Assembly: GCF_000421565.1 (NCBI RefSeq)
Contig: NZ_ATXG01000001.1
Coordinates: forward strand, 496,001-560,000
DNA: 64,000 nucleotides
Direction of reading: 5' to 3'
Source: Agromyces subbeticus DSM 16689
GTDB lineage: Bacteria > Actinomycetota > Actinomycetes > Actinomycetales > Microbacteriaceae
Part shown: piece by piece, positions 19,204 through 27,985 of the stretch
Layout of the letters: every line of letters begins with the position of its first letter
Numbering within the stretch: position 1 is the first letter of the stretch
Translations under genes and position numbers: made by a program
The notes under the pieces: generated by a model
What the model was told of the DNA's origin: nothing
The model's input: only the letters and a program-made list of their open reading frames with translations
Database searches by the model: none

Positions 19204-20586
19204 ATGGAACGCATCGACTGCGACGTCGTCATCGTCGGCGCCGGGGCATCCGGCCTCACCGTCGCCAACCGCCTGAAGGACGCCGGCCGCTCGGTCGTCG
19301 TGCTCGAGGCGCGCGAGCGGGCGGGCGGCCGTCTCTGGACCGACGACATCGACGGCGCGATGCTCGAGATCGGCGGCCAGTGGGTCTCGCCCGATCAGGA
19401 TGCGCTCATCGAGACGCTCGACGAGCTCGGCCTCGACACCTACCCGCGCTACCGCGAGGGCGAGAACATCTACATCGGCCCCGACGGCGAGCTGAAGAAG
19501 TTCGAGGGCGAGATCTTCCCGGTGCCGCGCGAGACCGAAGAGCAGATCGTCTCGCTCATCGACAAGCTCGACGCCCTCGTCGCCGAGATCGACCCCGACC
19601 GGCCATGGGCCCACCCGCGGGCCAAGGAGCTCGACGAGATCTCGTTCGCGCACTGGCTCGAGACCCAGACCGACGACCTCGAGGCGCGCGAGAACATCGG
19701 CATGTTCATCGCCGGCGCGATGCTCACGAAGCCCGCGCATGCCTTCTCGGCCCTGCAGGCGCTGCTCATGGCGGCATCTGCCGGTTCGTTCTCGAACCTC
19801 GTCGATGCCGATTTCATCCTCGACAAGCGGGTCGTCGGCGGCCTGCAGCAAGTGCCGCTGCTGCTCGCCGAGCGACTCGGCGAGGCTGTGCGCCTCGGCC
19901 AACCGGTGCGCACCATCCGCTGGGGCGGCCTCGGTCAGGGGCGAGCGGATGCCGCGCCGACGGGTGTCGTCGCCGTGACCGACTCGCTCGAGGTGCACGC
20001 ACAGCACGTCGTGCTCGCGCTGCCGCCGATCCTGATCAACCGCATCTCGTACGACCCGCCGCTGCCGCGTCGTCAGCAGCAGTTGCACCAGCACCTCTCG
20101 ATGGGCTTCGTGATCAAGGTGCACGCCGTCTACGAGACGCCGTTCTGGCGTGCGGCCGGCCTCAGCGGCACGGCGTTCAGCCCGTACGAACTCGTGCACG
20201 AGGCCTACGACAACACGAACCACGACGACCCGCGCGGCACCCTCGTCGGCTTCGTCTCCGACGAGGAGGCCGACGGCGTCTTCTCGCTCACGCCCGAGGA
20301 GCGCAAGGCCAAGATCCTCGAGTCGCTGTCGCATTACTACGGGCCCGATGCGCTGAACCCGGTCGTCTACTACGAGAGCGACTGGGGTTCCGAGGAGTGG
20401 ACCCGCGGCGCCTACGCCGCGAGCTTCGACATGGGCGGCCTCGCCCGGTACGGCTCCGACCTGCGAGCGCCCGTCGGGCCGATCCACTTCTCGTGCTCCG
20501 ACATGGCGGGCAAGGGCTACCAGCACGTCGACGGTGCGATCCGCGTCGGCCGCGAGGTCGCCGCCGAGATCCTCGAGGCCGGCTGA
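19204..20586 (+). CDS. puo: Flavin monoamine oxidase, probable putrescine oxidase
   Basis: 460-residue FAD amine oxidase. The dinucleotide motif VIVGAGASGLTVANRL starts at residue 9, ERAGGRLWT follows, and the C-terminal FAD contact FSCSDMAGKGYQHVDGAIRVG is intact. Length and the lack of a membrane anchor match the actinobacterial putrescine oxidases of Rhodococcus and Kocuria. These oxidise putrescine to 4-aminobutanal with release of ammonia and H2O2. The gabT/gabD neighbours supply the rest of the route to succinate. Ribosome site GAAGGAAG lies about 10 nt upstream. Other primary amines such as tyramine cannot be excluded. Confidence 0.82.
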   Translation: MERIDCDVVIVGAGASGLTVANRLKDAGRSVVVLEARERAGGRLWTDDIDGAMLEIGGQWVSPDQDALIETLDELGLDTYPRYREGENIYIGPDGELKKFEGEIFPVPRETEEQIVSLIDKLDALVAEIDPDRPWAHPRAKELDEISFAHWLETQTDDLEARENIGMFIAGAMLTKPAHAFSALQALLMAASAGSFSNLVDADFILDKRVVGGLQQVPLLLAERLGEAVRLGQPVRTIRWGGLGQGRADAAPTGVVAVTDSLEVHAQHVVLALPPILINRISYDPPLPRRQQQLHQHLSMGFVIKVHAVYETPFWRAAGLSGTAFSPYELVHEAYDNTNHDDPRGTLVGFVSDEEADGVFSLTPEERKAKILESLSHYYGPDALNPVVYYESDWGSEEWTRGAYAASFDMGGLARYGSDLRAPVGPIHFSCSDMAGKGYQHVDGAIRVGREVAAEILEAG

Positions 20587-21476
20587 TGAGCTCGCCAGCC
20601 CGCATCGTCGTCGGCTACATCGCCAACGACAGCGGCGCCGACGCCCTCGCGCTCGCGACTCGCATCGCCCGCGCCAGCGAGGCCGTGCTCGAGGTCGTCA
20701 TCGTGCTGCCGAGCGAGGCGCGCACGAGCATCGTGCCGAAGGATGCCGGGTACGAGCGCTTCCTCAGGGAGCGCTCGCGCACGTGGCTGGCCGAGGCCTC
20801 GGCCGCGCTCGGCGACGACGTCGCCCAGTCGCTGCACATCCGCTACGCGGAGTCGTTCGCCGAGGGGCTCATCGCCGCCGCGCACGAGTTCGACGCGGCG
20901 CTCATCGTCGTCGGCGCGGCTCGCGGCGGCCTGCTCGGGCGATCGCGCATCGGCTCCGTCGCGAACGAGCTGCTGCACTCCTCAGACGTTCCCGTGGCGC
21001 TCGCGCCGTCGGGCTCGCGAGAGGTGTCGCCCGGGCAGGGCGTCACCCGCATCACCGCCGCGGTCGGCACCCGGCCCGGCGCAGACGGGCTGATCGAGGC
21101 ATCCGTTCGCCTGGCCCGGCTGACCCACGCACCGCTGCGCCTGCTCTCGCTCGTCTCCATCGACCTGCCCGCCGGCATGGACGAGGAGCTCGCCGAACTC
21201 ACGAGCACCGTGCACGCCGACGAGGTGCTGCTCGCGGCCCGGCGCTCGCTGCCGGCGAGCGTGGAGGCCACGGCGGTCACCGCGAAGGGCGCCACCATCG
21301 AGGCGGCCGTGCAGTCGCTCGACTGGCACGCGGGCGAGCTCGTGCTCGTCGGCTCGAACCGGCTCGCGACGCCGAGCCACCTGTTCCTCGGCTCGACCGC
21401 AGCGAAGATGCTGCGCGAGCTGCCGGTGCCGATGATCGTGGTGCCGCGCACCGCGACGCCCGGCGCCACAACCTGA
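20586..21476 (+). CDS. Universal stress protein with two Usp domains
   Basis: 296 residues with two tandem UspA-like domains (about 5-142 and 150-290). The first has the ATP-binding style loop VVGAARGGLLGRSRIGSVANELLHSSDVPV; the second ends in LVGSNRLATPSHLFLGSTAAKMLRELPVPMIVV. It is a cytoplasmic nucleotide-binding regulatory protein with no known enzymatic activity. The start overlaps the oxidase stop by one base (TGATG), so it belongs to the amine operon. Usp genes paired with APC permeases are common, and a regulatory effect on the transporter is plausible. Confidence 0.88.
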   Translation: MSSPARIVVGYIANDSGADALALATRIARASEAVLEVVIVLPSEARTSIVPKDAGYERFLRERSRTWLAEASAALGDDVAQSLHIRYAESFAEGLIAAAHEFDAALIVVGAARGGLLGRSRIGSVANELLHSSDVPVALAPSGSREVSPGQGVTRITAAVGTRPGADGLIEASVRLARLTHAPLRLLSLVSIDLPAGMDEELAELTSTVHADEVLLAARRSLPASVEATAVTAKGATIEAAVQSLDWHAGELVLVGSNRLATPSHLFLGSTAAKMLRELPVPMIVVPRTATPGATT

Positions 21477-21487
21477 AAGAGATCGCA

Positions 21488-23041
21488 ATGACGCACCCAG
21501 CAGAACCGACCGCGCCGCTCACCGAGGCGTCGCGCGCTATCGACGGCGCCGACCACGGCATCTCGAAGAAGGGCCTCTCGGCCGGGTCGGTCGGCCTGAT
21601 CGGCGCCATCGTCATCGGCATCTCGTGCATCGCGCCGGCGTACACGCTGACGGCCGCGCTCGGGCCGACCGTGTCGGAGGTCGGCGTGCAGGTGCCGGCG
21701 ATCATCCTCGTCGGGTTCATCCCGATGCTGCTCGTCGCGTTCGGCTACCGCGAGCTCAACCGTCGCATGCCCGACTCGGGCACCTCGTTCACGTGGGCGA
21801 CGCGCGCGTTCGGCCCGTGGGTCGGCTGGCTCGCCGGTTGGGGTCTCATCGCGGCGACGATCCTCGTGCTCTCGAATCTCGCGGGCATCGCGGTCGACTT
21901 CCTGTTCCTGCTGATCTCGCAGATCGCCGGTAATCCCGATATCGCGGGCATCGCGGCGAACCCGCTCGTGAATGTGGTGGTGTGCCTGCTGTTCATGCTC
22001 GGCGCCACCTGGATCTCGTACCGCGACATGCAGACCACGCAGAAGCTGCAGTACTGGCTCGTCGGGTTCCAGGTGCTCGTGCTCCTGATCTTCTCGGTCG
22101 CCGCACTCGTCGAGGTCGCGAACGGCAACGCCTTCGACGCCACGGCGATCGACCTCTCGTGGTTCAACCCGTTCGCCGTCGAGTCGTTCTCGTCGTTCGC
22201 GGCGGGCCTCTCGCTCTCGATCTTCATCTTCTGGGGCTGGGACGTCACGCTCACGATGAATGAAGAGACGCGCGGCTCCGAGAAGACGCCGGGCCGCGCG
22301 GCGACGATCACCGTCGTCATCATCGTGGTGCTCTACCTGCTCATCGCGGTCTCGCTCATCGCGTTCGCGGGCGTCGGCGACGGGGAGTTCGGGCTCGGCA
22401 ACCCCGACATCCAGGACAACGTGTTCTTCCACCTCGCCGGCCCGATCCTCGGTCCGCTCGCGGTGCTCGTCTCGCTCGCGGTGCTCACCTCGTCGGCGTC
22501 GTCGTTGCAGTCGACGTTCGTATCGCCTGCTCGCACGCTGCTCGCGATGGGCCACTACGGCGCCCTGCCCGAGAAGTTCGCGAAGGTCAGCCCCCGCTTC
22601 TTCACCCCCGGCTACGCGACGATCGTCTCGGCGACCGTGGCGTCGGGCTTCTACGCCGTCATGCGCTTCGTGAGCGAGAACGTGCTGTGGGACACCATCA
22701 CCGCCCTCGGCATGATGATCTGCTTCTACTACGGCATCACGGCGTTCGCGTGCGTGTGGTTCTTCCGGTCGGTGTGGTTCCGCTCGGTGCGGAACTTCGT
22801 CTTCACGCTGCTGTTCCCGCTCGTGGGCGGCGTCATTCTTGCGGTGCTGTTCTTCACGACGCTGATCGACAGCATGGACCCCGACTACGGTTCGGGTTCG
22901 TCGGTCTTCGGCCTCGGGCTCGTCTTCGTGCTCGGCATGGTGGTGCTGCTCTCGGGCGCCGTGATCATGCTCTGGCAGTGGCGCAAGCGTCCGGCGTTCT
23001 TCCGCGGCGAGACGCTGTCGCGGGCGGTCGCCGAGGACTGA
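21488..23041 (+). CDS. APC-family amine/amino-acid permease
   Basis: 517-residue membrane protein with about 12-13 helices. The APC signature begins at residue 30 (GLSAGSVGLIGAIVIGISCI), followed by the consensus ELNRRMPDSGTSFTWATRAFGPWVGW. It ends the amine operon, 11 bp after the Usp gene, which makes putrescine, GABA or a related amine the probable substrate (inference). The protein resembles the PuuP/YeeF and CadB-distant groups, but the exact branch cannot be fixed by eye. Confidence 0.85.
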   Translation: MTHPAEPTAPLTEASRAIDGADHGISKKGLSAGSVGLIGAIVIGISCIAPAYTLTAALGPTVSEVGVQVPAIILVGFIPMLLVAFGYRELNRRMPDSGTSFTWATRAFGPWVGWLAGWGLIAATILVLSNLAGIAVDFLFLLISQIAGNPDIAGIAANPLVNVVVCLLFMLGATWISYRDMQTTQKLQYWLVGFQVLVLLIFSVAALVEVANGNAFDATAIDLSWFNPFAVESFSSFAAGLSLSIFIFWGWDVTLTMNEETRGSEKTPGRAATITVVIIVVLYLLIAVSLIAFAGVGDGEFGLGNPDIQDNVFFHLAGPILGPLAVLVSLAVLTSSASSLQSTFVSPARTLLAMGHYGALPEKFAKVSPRFFTPGYATIVSATVASGFYAVMRFVSENVLWDTITALGMMICFYYGITAFACVWFFRSVWFRSVRNFVFTLLFPLVGGVILAVLFFTTLIDSMDPDYGSGSSVFGLGLVFVLGMVVLLSGAVIMLWQWRKRPAFFRGETLSRAVAED

Positions 23042-23073
23042 GCCGCCGCGCGCTCCTCATCGCCGCCCCAGCA

Positions 23074-23133
23074 TCGAGTCGCCCGCTTCGGCCGGTGTGC
23101 GGGCGGCCGTACCCGCAGAAGTGGGCGAGTCGA
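23074..23133. repeat. Intergenic inverted repeat, family B copy 1
   Basis: Arms TCGAGTCGCCCGCTTC (23074-23089) and GAAGTGGGCGAGTCGA (23118-23133) pair with two mismatches around a GC-rich loop. A closely related copy lies at 24828-24887. This copy sits between the ends of two convergent genes, where it could also end transcription. No T-run follows. Confidence 0.75.
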
Positions 23134-23148
23134 CGTCCGTGAGCGGGG

Positions 23149-24435
23149 TCAGCCGATCGGGGCGAGTGGTGGTGGCGTCCAGGCTCCGGTTCGAACGGCG
23201 TCGCGCGGCAGGTAGAGCCGCAAGTCGGCCGTGAACGGCTTGCCGGCCGGCGTGGGAAGCCAGTTCGACTCAGGGGTTCCGGCCGGCAGCTCAGGCGCGA
23301 ACGTCAGGGTTGTCGCCCCGTCGGCGTCGGTTTCCAGGGGCCGACCGGATCCGACGGTGAATCGGCCCGCGCTGTTCGGGACGAGCATGTAGTCGGGCTT
23401 GCCGTACACCGTCAACGACCAGAATGCGTCGACGACCGCGTCAGGAAGCGCGTCCGGAGCGAACCTCATCCGGTACACGTGGTCGCCCGTGGTCGGGGCG
23501 CCGTTCGCGTCGACGTGAAGGAGTTCGTAGACGGCTTCCCTGGAGGAGTTCCACCAGATGCCGCCGAAGTTGGCGGTGGCGCGGAACCAGTAGTCGTCGC
23601 CGAACTTCGGGTACGCGGCGGTCGAGGACCATCCGTTGGTGACGTTGCCGAAGTGCACGACGAAGTCCATGAACGCAGGCACCGCGGCCGAGTGGATCTG
23701 CTGGTCGAGGTCCGCTGCGCGGTCGGGGTCGTCCCGCAGGAACGCGCTGATGCGGCGCACGATGGGCTGCAGCTCATCGGCTCTGCCGCAGGCATCCACC
23801 GGGGTGAGCGCGGCCGACAGGTATGGCTCGGTGAACATCCATGCCCCCGGCAGGTGCGCATTGTCGAACGCGGGGATCTCGATCGGAGTCGATACCGCCG
23901 GCGACCCGGTCGAGGAGAGCTTGAACCCGTGCTGGAGCTGCACCGCGGTATCGACGTCGTCTCCGATCTGGACGCGAGTGAGCAGCTCCGCCTTCGGCGA
24001 CGGGATATCGACCCGGTAGCAGCCCTCGGGGATCTCGGGAGAACTGCCCGCCAGGCAGATCGCGTACCGCCCATTCGGATGATCCGGGAAGTTTCGGTCG
24101 TTGATGTTGTGCGTGATCTCCGCCCACTCGTCCACGATCTGGGCCGTGTAGTACCTGCCGGCCGGGACGACAGGGATCTCGAGGATCGAGGGGGTGTGCT
24201 CGTCGACGGCGATCCACGCCTCGGAGTAGACGACATCGAGGTTCGGGTTCACGAATGTGGGCGCGGATGCCGCGGAAGAGCCCACGACCACTGCCGGGTT
24301 GTGCTTGAGGACGTTGTACCCGACGCCGTCCTCGGCGAGATCGATCCCCTCCTGCCGCATCACCAGGTAGCGGCCCAGCAGGTACACCCACGCTTCTGTG
24401 ACCTGCTCGTTCGTCGGCGAAGTCGTGTCAACCAT
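23149..24435 (-). CDS. DUF1254/DUF1214 domain protein
   Basis: 428-residue protein with the DUF1254 region in the first third (NPAVVVGSSAASAPTFVNPNLDVVYSEAWI) and DUF1214 in the last third (FWSLTVYGKPDYMLVPNSAGRF). The pair is common in bacteria, but its biochemical role is not settled. No signal peptide is seen, unlike many family members. It is a single gene with a purine-rich GGGGGGA site before the ATG, and it is convergent with the amine permease gene. A paralogue lies at 25852. Function unknown. Confidence 0.8.
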   Translation of the reverse strand: MVDTTSPTNEQVTEAWVYLLGRYLVMRQEGIDLAEDGVGYNVLKHNPAVVVGSSAASAPTFVNPNLDVVYSEAWIAVDEHTPSILEIPVVPAGRYYTAQIVDEWAEITHNINDRNFPDHPNGRYAICLAGSSPEIPEGCYRVDIPSPKAELLTRVQIGDDVDTAVQLQHGFKLSSTGSPAVSTPIEIPAFDNAHLPGAWMFTEPYLSAALTPVDACGRADELQPIVRRISAFLRDDPDRAADLDQQIHSAAVPAFMDFVVHFGNVTNGWSSTAAYPKFGDDYWFRATANFGGIWWNSSREAVYELLHVDANGAPTTGDHVYRMRFAPDALPDAVVDAFWSLTVYGKPDYMLVPNSAGRFTVGSGRPLETDADGATTLTFAPELPAGTPESNWLPTPAGKPFTADLRLYLPRDAVRTGAWTPPPLAPIG

Positions 24436-24566
24436 CTACATCCCCCCAGATGCGCGATCCAGGTGATCGCTGCGCTTCCACCATATGTCGAGACGCTCCG
24501 AGAGCCCCGGTAGCGACGAAGAGTTGAACGAGCTGTAACAGGGGCTTTGCACGTGTGAGGCGCGGA

Positions 24567-24704
24567 CTACTCCCAGGTCGCGGTATCCGGATCGATGCCG
24601 TGGTGGCGCGCTGATTCGTCGATGCTCTGACGGAACCACGTAGTGAGCCCGGCGGCTTCAGCCTGATGCTGTCCGGCCGCCCTGGGTCGAGCAGCGTCCG
24701 TCAT
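24567..24704 (-). CDS. Hypothetical 45-residue protein
   Basis: Small ORF with ATG at 24704 and GGAG about 9 nt upstream. It is hydrophilic and Ala/Gln/His rich at the start, with a C-terminal GLTTWFRQSIDESARHHGID that looks helical and amphipathic. No family is recognised. It lies in the gap 24436-24973, whose only other notable content is the inverted repeat at 24828. It may be a real small gene or the end of a decayed one. Confidence 0.3.
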   Translation of the reverse strand: MTDAARPRAAGQHQAEAAGLTTWFRQSIDESARHHGIDPDTATWE

Positions 24705-24827
24705 GGAGATCTCCGATCCGTTCGTCTTCCGCAATCGCTCCCGCCTTACGAACCCCCGGGCACCCGCGGATCCCCCGCGCGACGGATTCAGCACCACGGG
24801 ACACTCATCCGCCGACGCCGCTCAGCG

Positions 24828-24887
24828 TCGAGTCGCCCACTTCGGTCGGCGAGCGCGCAGTCGAACCCGCCGAAGTGGGCGAGTCGA
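24828..24887. repeat. Intergenic inverted repeat, family B copy 2
   Basis: Arms TCGAGTCGCCCACTTCGG (24828-24845) and CCGAAGTGGGCGAGTCGA (24870-24887) pair over 18 bp with one mismatch around a 24-nt loop. It shares both arms with the element at 23074-23133. The two copies bracket the DUF1254 gene and the small ORF. Confidence 0.8.
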
Positions 24888-24973
24888 CGCGAACGACGCC
24901 AATCGCCACGAAACGGAGGTGTCGCAGGCGACGGTTCGCGACGGCGGTCGCGAGAGAAGAATAGGGTCGGCCC

Positions 24974-25435
24974 ATGAGCAGAACAGACCGTGCGAGCCTT
25001 CTCGTCCATGTTCCTCGCGAAGACGCGTTCGCGGCGCTGACCAGTGAAGTCGCGCTGCTCAGCTGGTTGCCGCCGAAGGGCATGCACGGCCGGTTCGAGC
25101 GATTCGACCTGCGCACCGGCGGCTCATACCGCCTCGTGCTGACGTACGACGACGCCTCCGATTCACCGGGCAAGTCCTCGCCGGACTCAGATGTCTCAGA
25201 GGTTCGCATCTCGCGCGTGGACCCGGGCGAGCGGATCGTGCAGGAGGTCGATTTCGATTCCGAAGACCCCGCGATGCAGGGGACCATGCAGATGGAGTGG
25301 CAGCTGCGAAGCATCGAAGAGGGCACGATCGTCGAGATCGTGGCGCGGAACGTCCCCGATGGTATTCGCGCTCGCGACCACGCGGAAGGCATCACCTCGT
25401 CGCTCTCGAACCTCGCCGCGTACCTCGAGCCGTAG
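24974..25435 (+). CDS. SRPBCC (AHSA1-type) domain protein
   Basis: 153-residue helix-grip protein. The AHSA1/START-like pattern is clear: VHVPREDAFAALTSEVALLSWLPPKGMHG at the start, GGSYRLVLTY, EVRISRVDPGERIVQEVDF, and the C-terminal helix DHAEGITSSLSNLAAYLEP. Such proteins bind hydrophobic ligands or act in stress roles; no ligand can be named. TAGGGT (24962-24967) lies exactly 6 nt before the ATG and no ribosome site is present, so the mRNA is probably leaderless. Confidence 0.85.
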   Translation: MSRTDRASLLVHVPREDAFAALTSEVALLSWLPPKGMHGRFERFDLRTGGSYRLVLTYDDASDSPGKSSPDSDVSEVRISRVDPGERIVQEVDFDSEDPAMQGTMQMEWQLRSIEEGTIVEIVARNVPDGIRARDHAEGITSSLSNLAAYLEP

Positions 25436-25489
25436 TCGCGGTCACGACCGCGCCGGCCGTCCCACGGTCGGCTGATCGATCCGCGTGAC

Positions 25490-25824
25490 ATCACGTGGAG
25501 CAGAGTGCGCGCCGCTTCCGTCGCATAGCCATGGCCCCATGCGGCCTGATTGAGGCAGTAGCCAAGGGAGGCGCTCCGGAAGTCGGGATTCCAGCCGTTG
25601 AAGGTGCACCAGCCGACAAAGGCCCGGTCGGACGTGCGCTCGATCGCCACGCGCGCACCGCTGCCTTCTTCCGCCATCCGCTGGCATCCAGCCATGAAGC
25701 GTGCGACCGAAGCCCTGTCGGTCCACGGCGGCGAGTCCCAGTAGCGCAACACGTGGGCGTCGCTCTGCAATGCATAGAGGTCGTCGGCGTCGGCATCATC
25801 GAACGGACGCAACCGAATTCGCTC
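25490..25824 (-). pseudogene. GNAT N-acetyltransferase remnant, both ends lost
   Basis: About 110 residues match the front half of a GNAT acetyltransferase: IRLRPFDDADADDLYALQ, RYWDSPPWTDR, FVGWCTFNGWNPDFRSASLG and the acetyl-CoA loop WGHGYATEAARTLL. The usual second half (NxxSxxVxEKLGF) is absent; after residue 110 the frame runs into sequence antisense to the SRPBCC gene. Upstream there is no ATG or GTG between the family start and an in-frame TAG (about 25850); only TTG at 25812 or ATT could start it. I read it as a truncated, inactive gene. Confidence 0.7.
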
Positions 25825-25851
25825 AGCCTCCCCAAGACTCCGCGTACGACG

Positions 25852-27207
25852 CTACGCGGGTATCACGGGGGCCGGCGTCCACGTCTGGTCGAGGATGGCT
25901 GTGGTGGGCCCGTATGCGCGGAGGTAGAGCGAGAACGCCCCGTCGGGGGCAGGGAGCCAGTTGGCGATTGCCTCAGGGTCAGTGGGCATCGGGCCACCGG
26001 CTGTGATGGTGAGAGCTCCCGCGTCGTCGATGTGGAGCGTCTTGTTCTTGGTGCCGAGTGAGTAGCGGTTCAGGTCGTTGGCGTGGAAGAAGTGGTGCTC
26101 GTTGTAGAGCGTGAGCGACCAGAAGCCATCGACTGGGGGCAGGTCGCCTGCAGCGAACGTGACACTGTACGAGTGCGCGCCGTCGAGGCGGTCTCCGTTC
26201 GCGTCGAGGTCTTGGTAGTAGTAGCAGGTCTCGTTGGGACTGTTGACGAAGATGTTGGCCTTGGCCATCGCCGTGCGAGCGAGGTAATCGGTGCCGAATT
26301 GTGCGCCGTTGCGTTGCGTAGTCCAGTGGGCGGCACTCGGGATGCCGATATTGCGGAACTCGAAAAGGTCCTGGATTGGTCCTGCATCGGCTTCCTTGGC
26401 TGCCTCGACGACCAGGTCATGCACGCGCGGATCAACAGCCGCAGCGTCCACGAGGGTCCGGAACCAGTCGTAGAGCGCCGTCTCGCCGGGGCGTGGGGGG
26501 ACCTCGTCGAGGACCGCGGAGAGATCGGTGACGAACGCCCCCGGGTCAACCCAACGTGTCTCGACCTCGCCGTCACTGTCATCGGCGTCGCCGTATGAGG
26601 GAACGGCACTCCAATCCATCGTCTTCGTCGTGCCGTCGAACTCGGCAAGGGGGTACATGCAGATCTGGTCGACCAAGGCCGCGATCGCGAGACGGTCCTC
26701 GGCGGTGTCGTCCATGAACACCCTCGGGATCACGACCCCGACCGCCGTGTCGAAGCGGAACACCCCGGCGATCTGGTCCGGAACATGCCCCTCCCACCCG
26801 GTCGGTGCCAGCAGATAGAAGCCAGGGGCGGTGTCGTACATCGCCCCCAGACTCACGAATGAATCGGTGCGCTGATCGACTGCTTGGTACACCCAGAACC
26901 TGCCACCGAAGTCGGGGACCTGAATGATTGACGGACCGACCTCGGCCGCGACCATCCCGAATCCGTAGGCGACGTCCTGGTTCGGGCATGCGACCAGACG
27001 CTCAGCCGGCTCCACGTAATCGCGCAGCATCGCCAACCGACCCAACGGTGCCACTGGCGCGATCCCCTTCAGCAGCCCCGGAGCCGGCAACTGACGCATG
27101 ACCGACTGTCGGTTGTGCATGTTGATCAACGGCCACGCCCACAGATATGCCGAGGACGTGAGTAGGCGAACATAGCTGTCAGGGAGCTGGAACGTCGAAG
27201 AAGCCAT
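25852..27207 (-). CDS. DUF1254/DUF1214 domain protein (paralogue)
   Basis: 451 residues with the same architecture as the protein at 23149. The N-terminal DUF1254 part includes NMHNRQSVMRQLPAPG and ACPNQDVAYGFGMVAAEVG; the C-terminal DUF1214 part includes VDGFWSLTLYNEHHFFHAND. The closing residues of both proteins are alike (SNWLPTP / ANWLPAPDG, then LRLYLP / LYLRAYGP), so they are homologues, but only distantly similar. No signal peptide. Start taken at ATG 27207 ahead of the conserved region. Function unknown. Confidence 0.8.
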   Translation of the reverse strand: MASSTFQLPDSYVRLLTSSAYLWAWPLINMHNRQSVMRQLPAPGLLKGIAPVAPLGRLAMLRDYVEPAERLVACPNQDVAYGFGMVAAEVGPSIIQVPDFGGRFWVYQAVDQRTDSFVSLGAMYDTAPGFYLLAPTGWEGHVPDQIAGVFRFDTAVGVVIPRVFMDDTAEDRLAIAALVDQICMYPLAEFDGTTKTMDWSAVPSYGDADDSDGEVETRWVDPGAFVTDLSAVLDEVPPRPGETALYDWFRTLVDAAAVDPRVHDLVVEAAKEADAGPIQDLFEFRNIGIPSAAHWTTQRNGAQFGTDYLARTAMAKANIFVNSPNETCYYYQDLDANGDRLDGAHSYSVTFAAGDLPPVDGFWSLTLYNEHHFFHANDLNRYSLGTKNKTLHIDDAGALTITAGGPMPTDPEAIANWLPAPDGAFSLYLRAYGPTTAILDQTWTPAPVIPA

Positions 27208-27614
27208 GCTGCCATGCTGACAGTGCCGAGCAGGCGCGTCCAGCAAGTCGACGACCGGGGTCGAGGCCGTAACGGGGCAGAAGCAACCAAGGCGAGCGTG
27301 CCGCAGCTGATGGCAACGATGAGCATCGCAACAACGCCCGTGACACGAATTCGGTTTCTCCGTTGCGGCATCCGTGAATCGATCAAGAGCGTCGCCAGCG
27401 CGACCAACACCACTGCGCCTGCGCCAGCGAAGCTCCAGGCCGCCTGCACGGTGTAGTCCGACAATGGCCGCGGCGGCATCACGAGCGGGATAGCAAATCG
27501 CAGGTTCGCGAGGCAGACGAGCAGCCCGGCGAGTAACGCCGCCACGATCACAACGCCCACGGTCGCAGGGGCGACCCTGTGTCGTCTTGAAAGGTCATCG
27601 CGACCATCCTGCAC
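27126..27614 (-). CDS. Hypothetical membrane protein, 3 TM
   Basis: 162-residue frame with three hydrophobic segments near residues 17-38, 57-80 and 90-112 (TVGVVIVAALLAGLLVCL, WSFAGAGAVVLVALATLLI, GVVAMLIVAISCGTLALV). Between them is a short loop with PLVMPPRPLSDYTVQAAW. The last 45 residues are Arg/Ser rich and overlap the DUF1254 start by 82 nt, so the true end may differ and a frameshift is possible. No family recognised. GTG at 27614 is the only good start. Confidence 0.5.
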   Translation of the reverse strand: MQDGRDDLSRRHRVAPATVGVVIVAALLAGLLVCLANLRFAIPLVMPPRPLSDYTVQAAWSFAGAGAVVLVALATLLIDSRMPQRRNRIRVTGVVAMLIVAISCGTLALVASAPLRPRPRSSTCWTRLLGTVSMAAWLLRRSSSLTAMFAYSRPRHICGRGR

Positions 27615-27622
27615 TCAGCTGA

Positions 27623-27754
27623 CTATCGACTGACGAATGACACATCGAGGTACAGCAGATGCTCGCGGGCGAGCACCGCGGTGAGAACCCGATCGCCGAG
27701 GTTCGCTGCAACTCCCAGAACGTGCGGGTCGGTGCCGATGCGCATGCCCTTCAT
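27623..27754 (-). CDS. Doubtful 43-residue ORF
   Basis: A short minus-strand frame whose translation has protein-like composition (HVLGVAANLGDRVLTAVLA, then HLLYLDVSFVSR). The frame stays open upstream into the region opposite the ynfA fragment. It could be the C-terminal end of a lost gene. No family recognised and no ribosome site seen. Confidence 0.15.
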   Translation of the reverse strand: MKGMRIGTDPHVLGVAANLGDRVLTAVLAREHLLYLDVSFVSR

Positions 27755-27802
27755 GAGCCAACCGGGCCGCGCTGAGGCTGTCCGTCTGCAAAGCTCGATC
27801 GC

Positions 27803-27985
27803 GTGACCGTCCTCCGAATTGCGATCCTGTTCGTCCTCGCGGCCGTCGCGGAAATCGGCGGAGCCTTGCTCATCTGGCAAACCGTGCGCGAATCTAAGCC
27901 GTGGTGGTTCGCCGGCCTCGGCGTGGTCGCCTTGGGCGCGTACGGGTTCATCGCTGCGTTCCAACCCGACGCCAACGCCCAGTGA
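27803..27985 (+). pseudogene. Truncated YnfA/UPF0060 small membrane protein
   Basis: 60 residues match the first half of the YnfA (UPF0060) family: [20 protein letters not shown] in TM1 and [20 protein letters not shown] in TM2, then QPDANAQ and a stop. Complete members have about 108 residues and four helices, so TM3 and TM4 are missing. The 210 bases after the stop show no continuation in any frame. It is most likely a broken gene, though a two-helix product could still be made. Confidence 0.75.
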
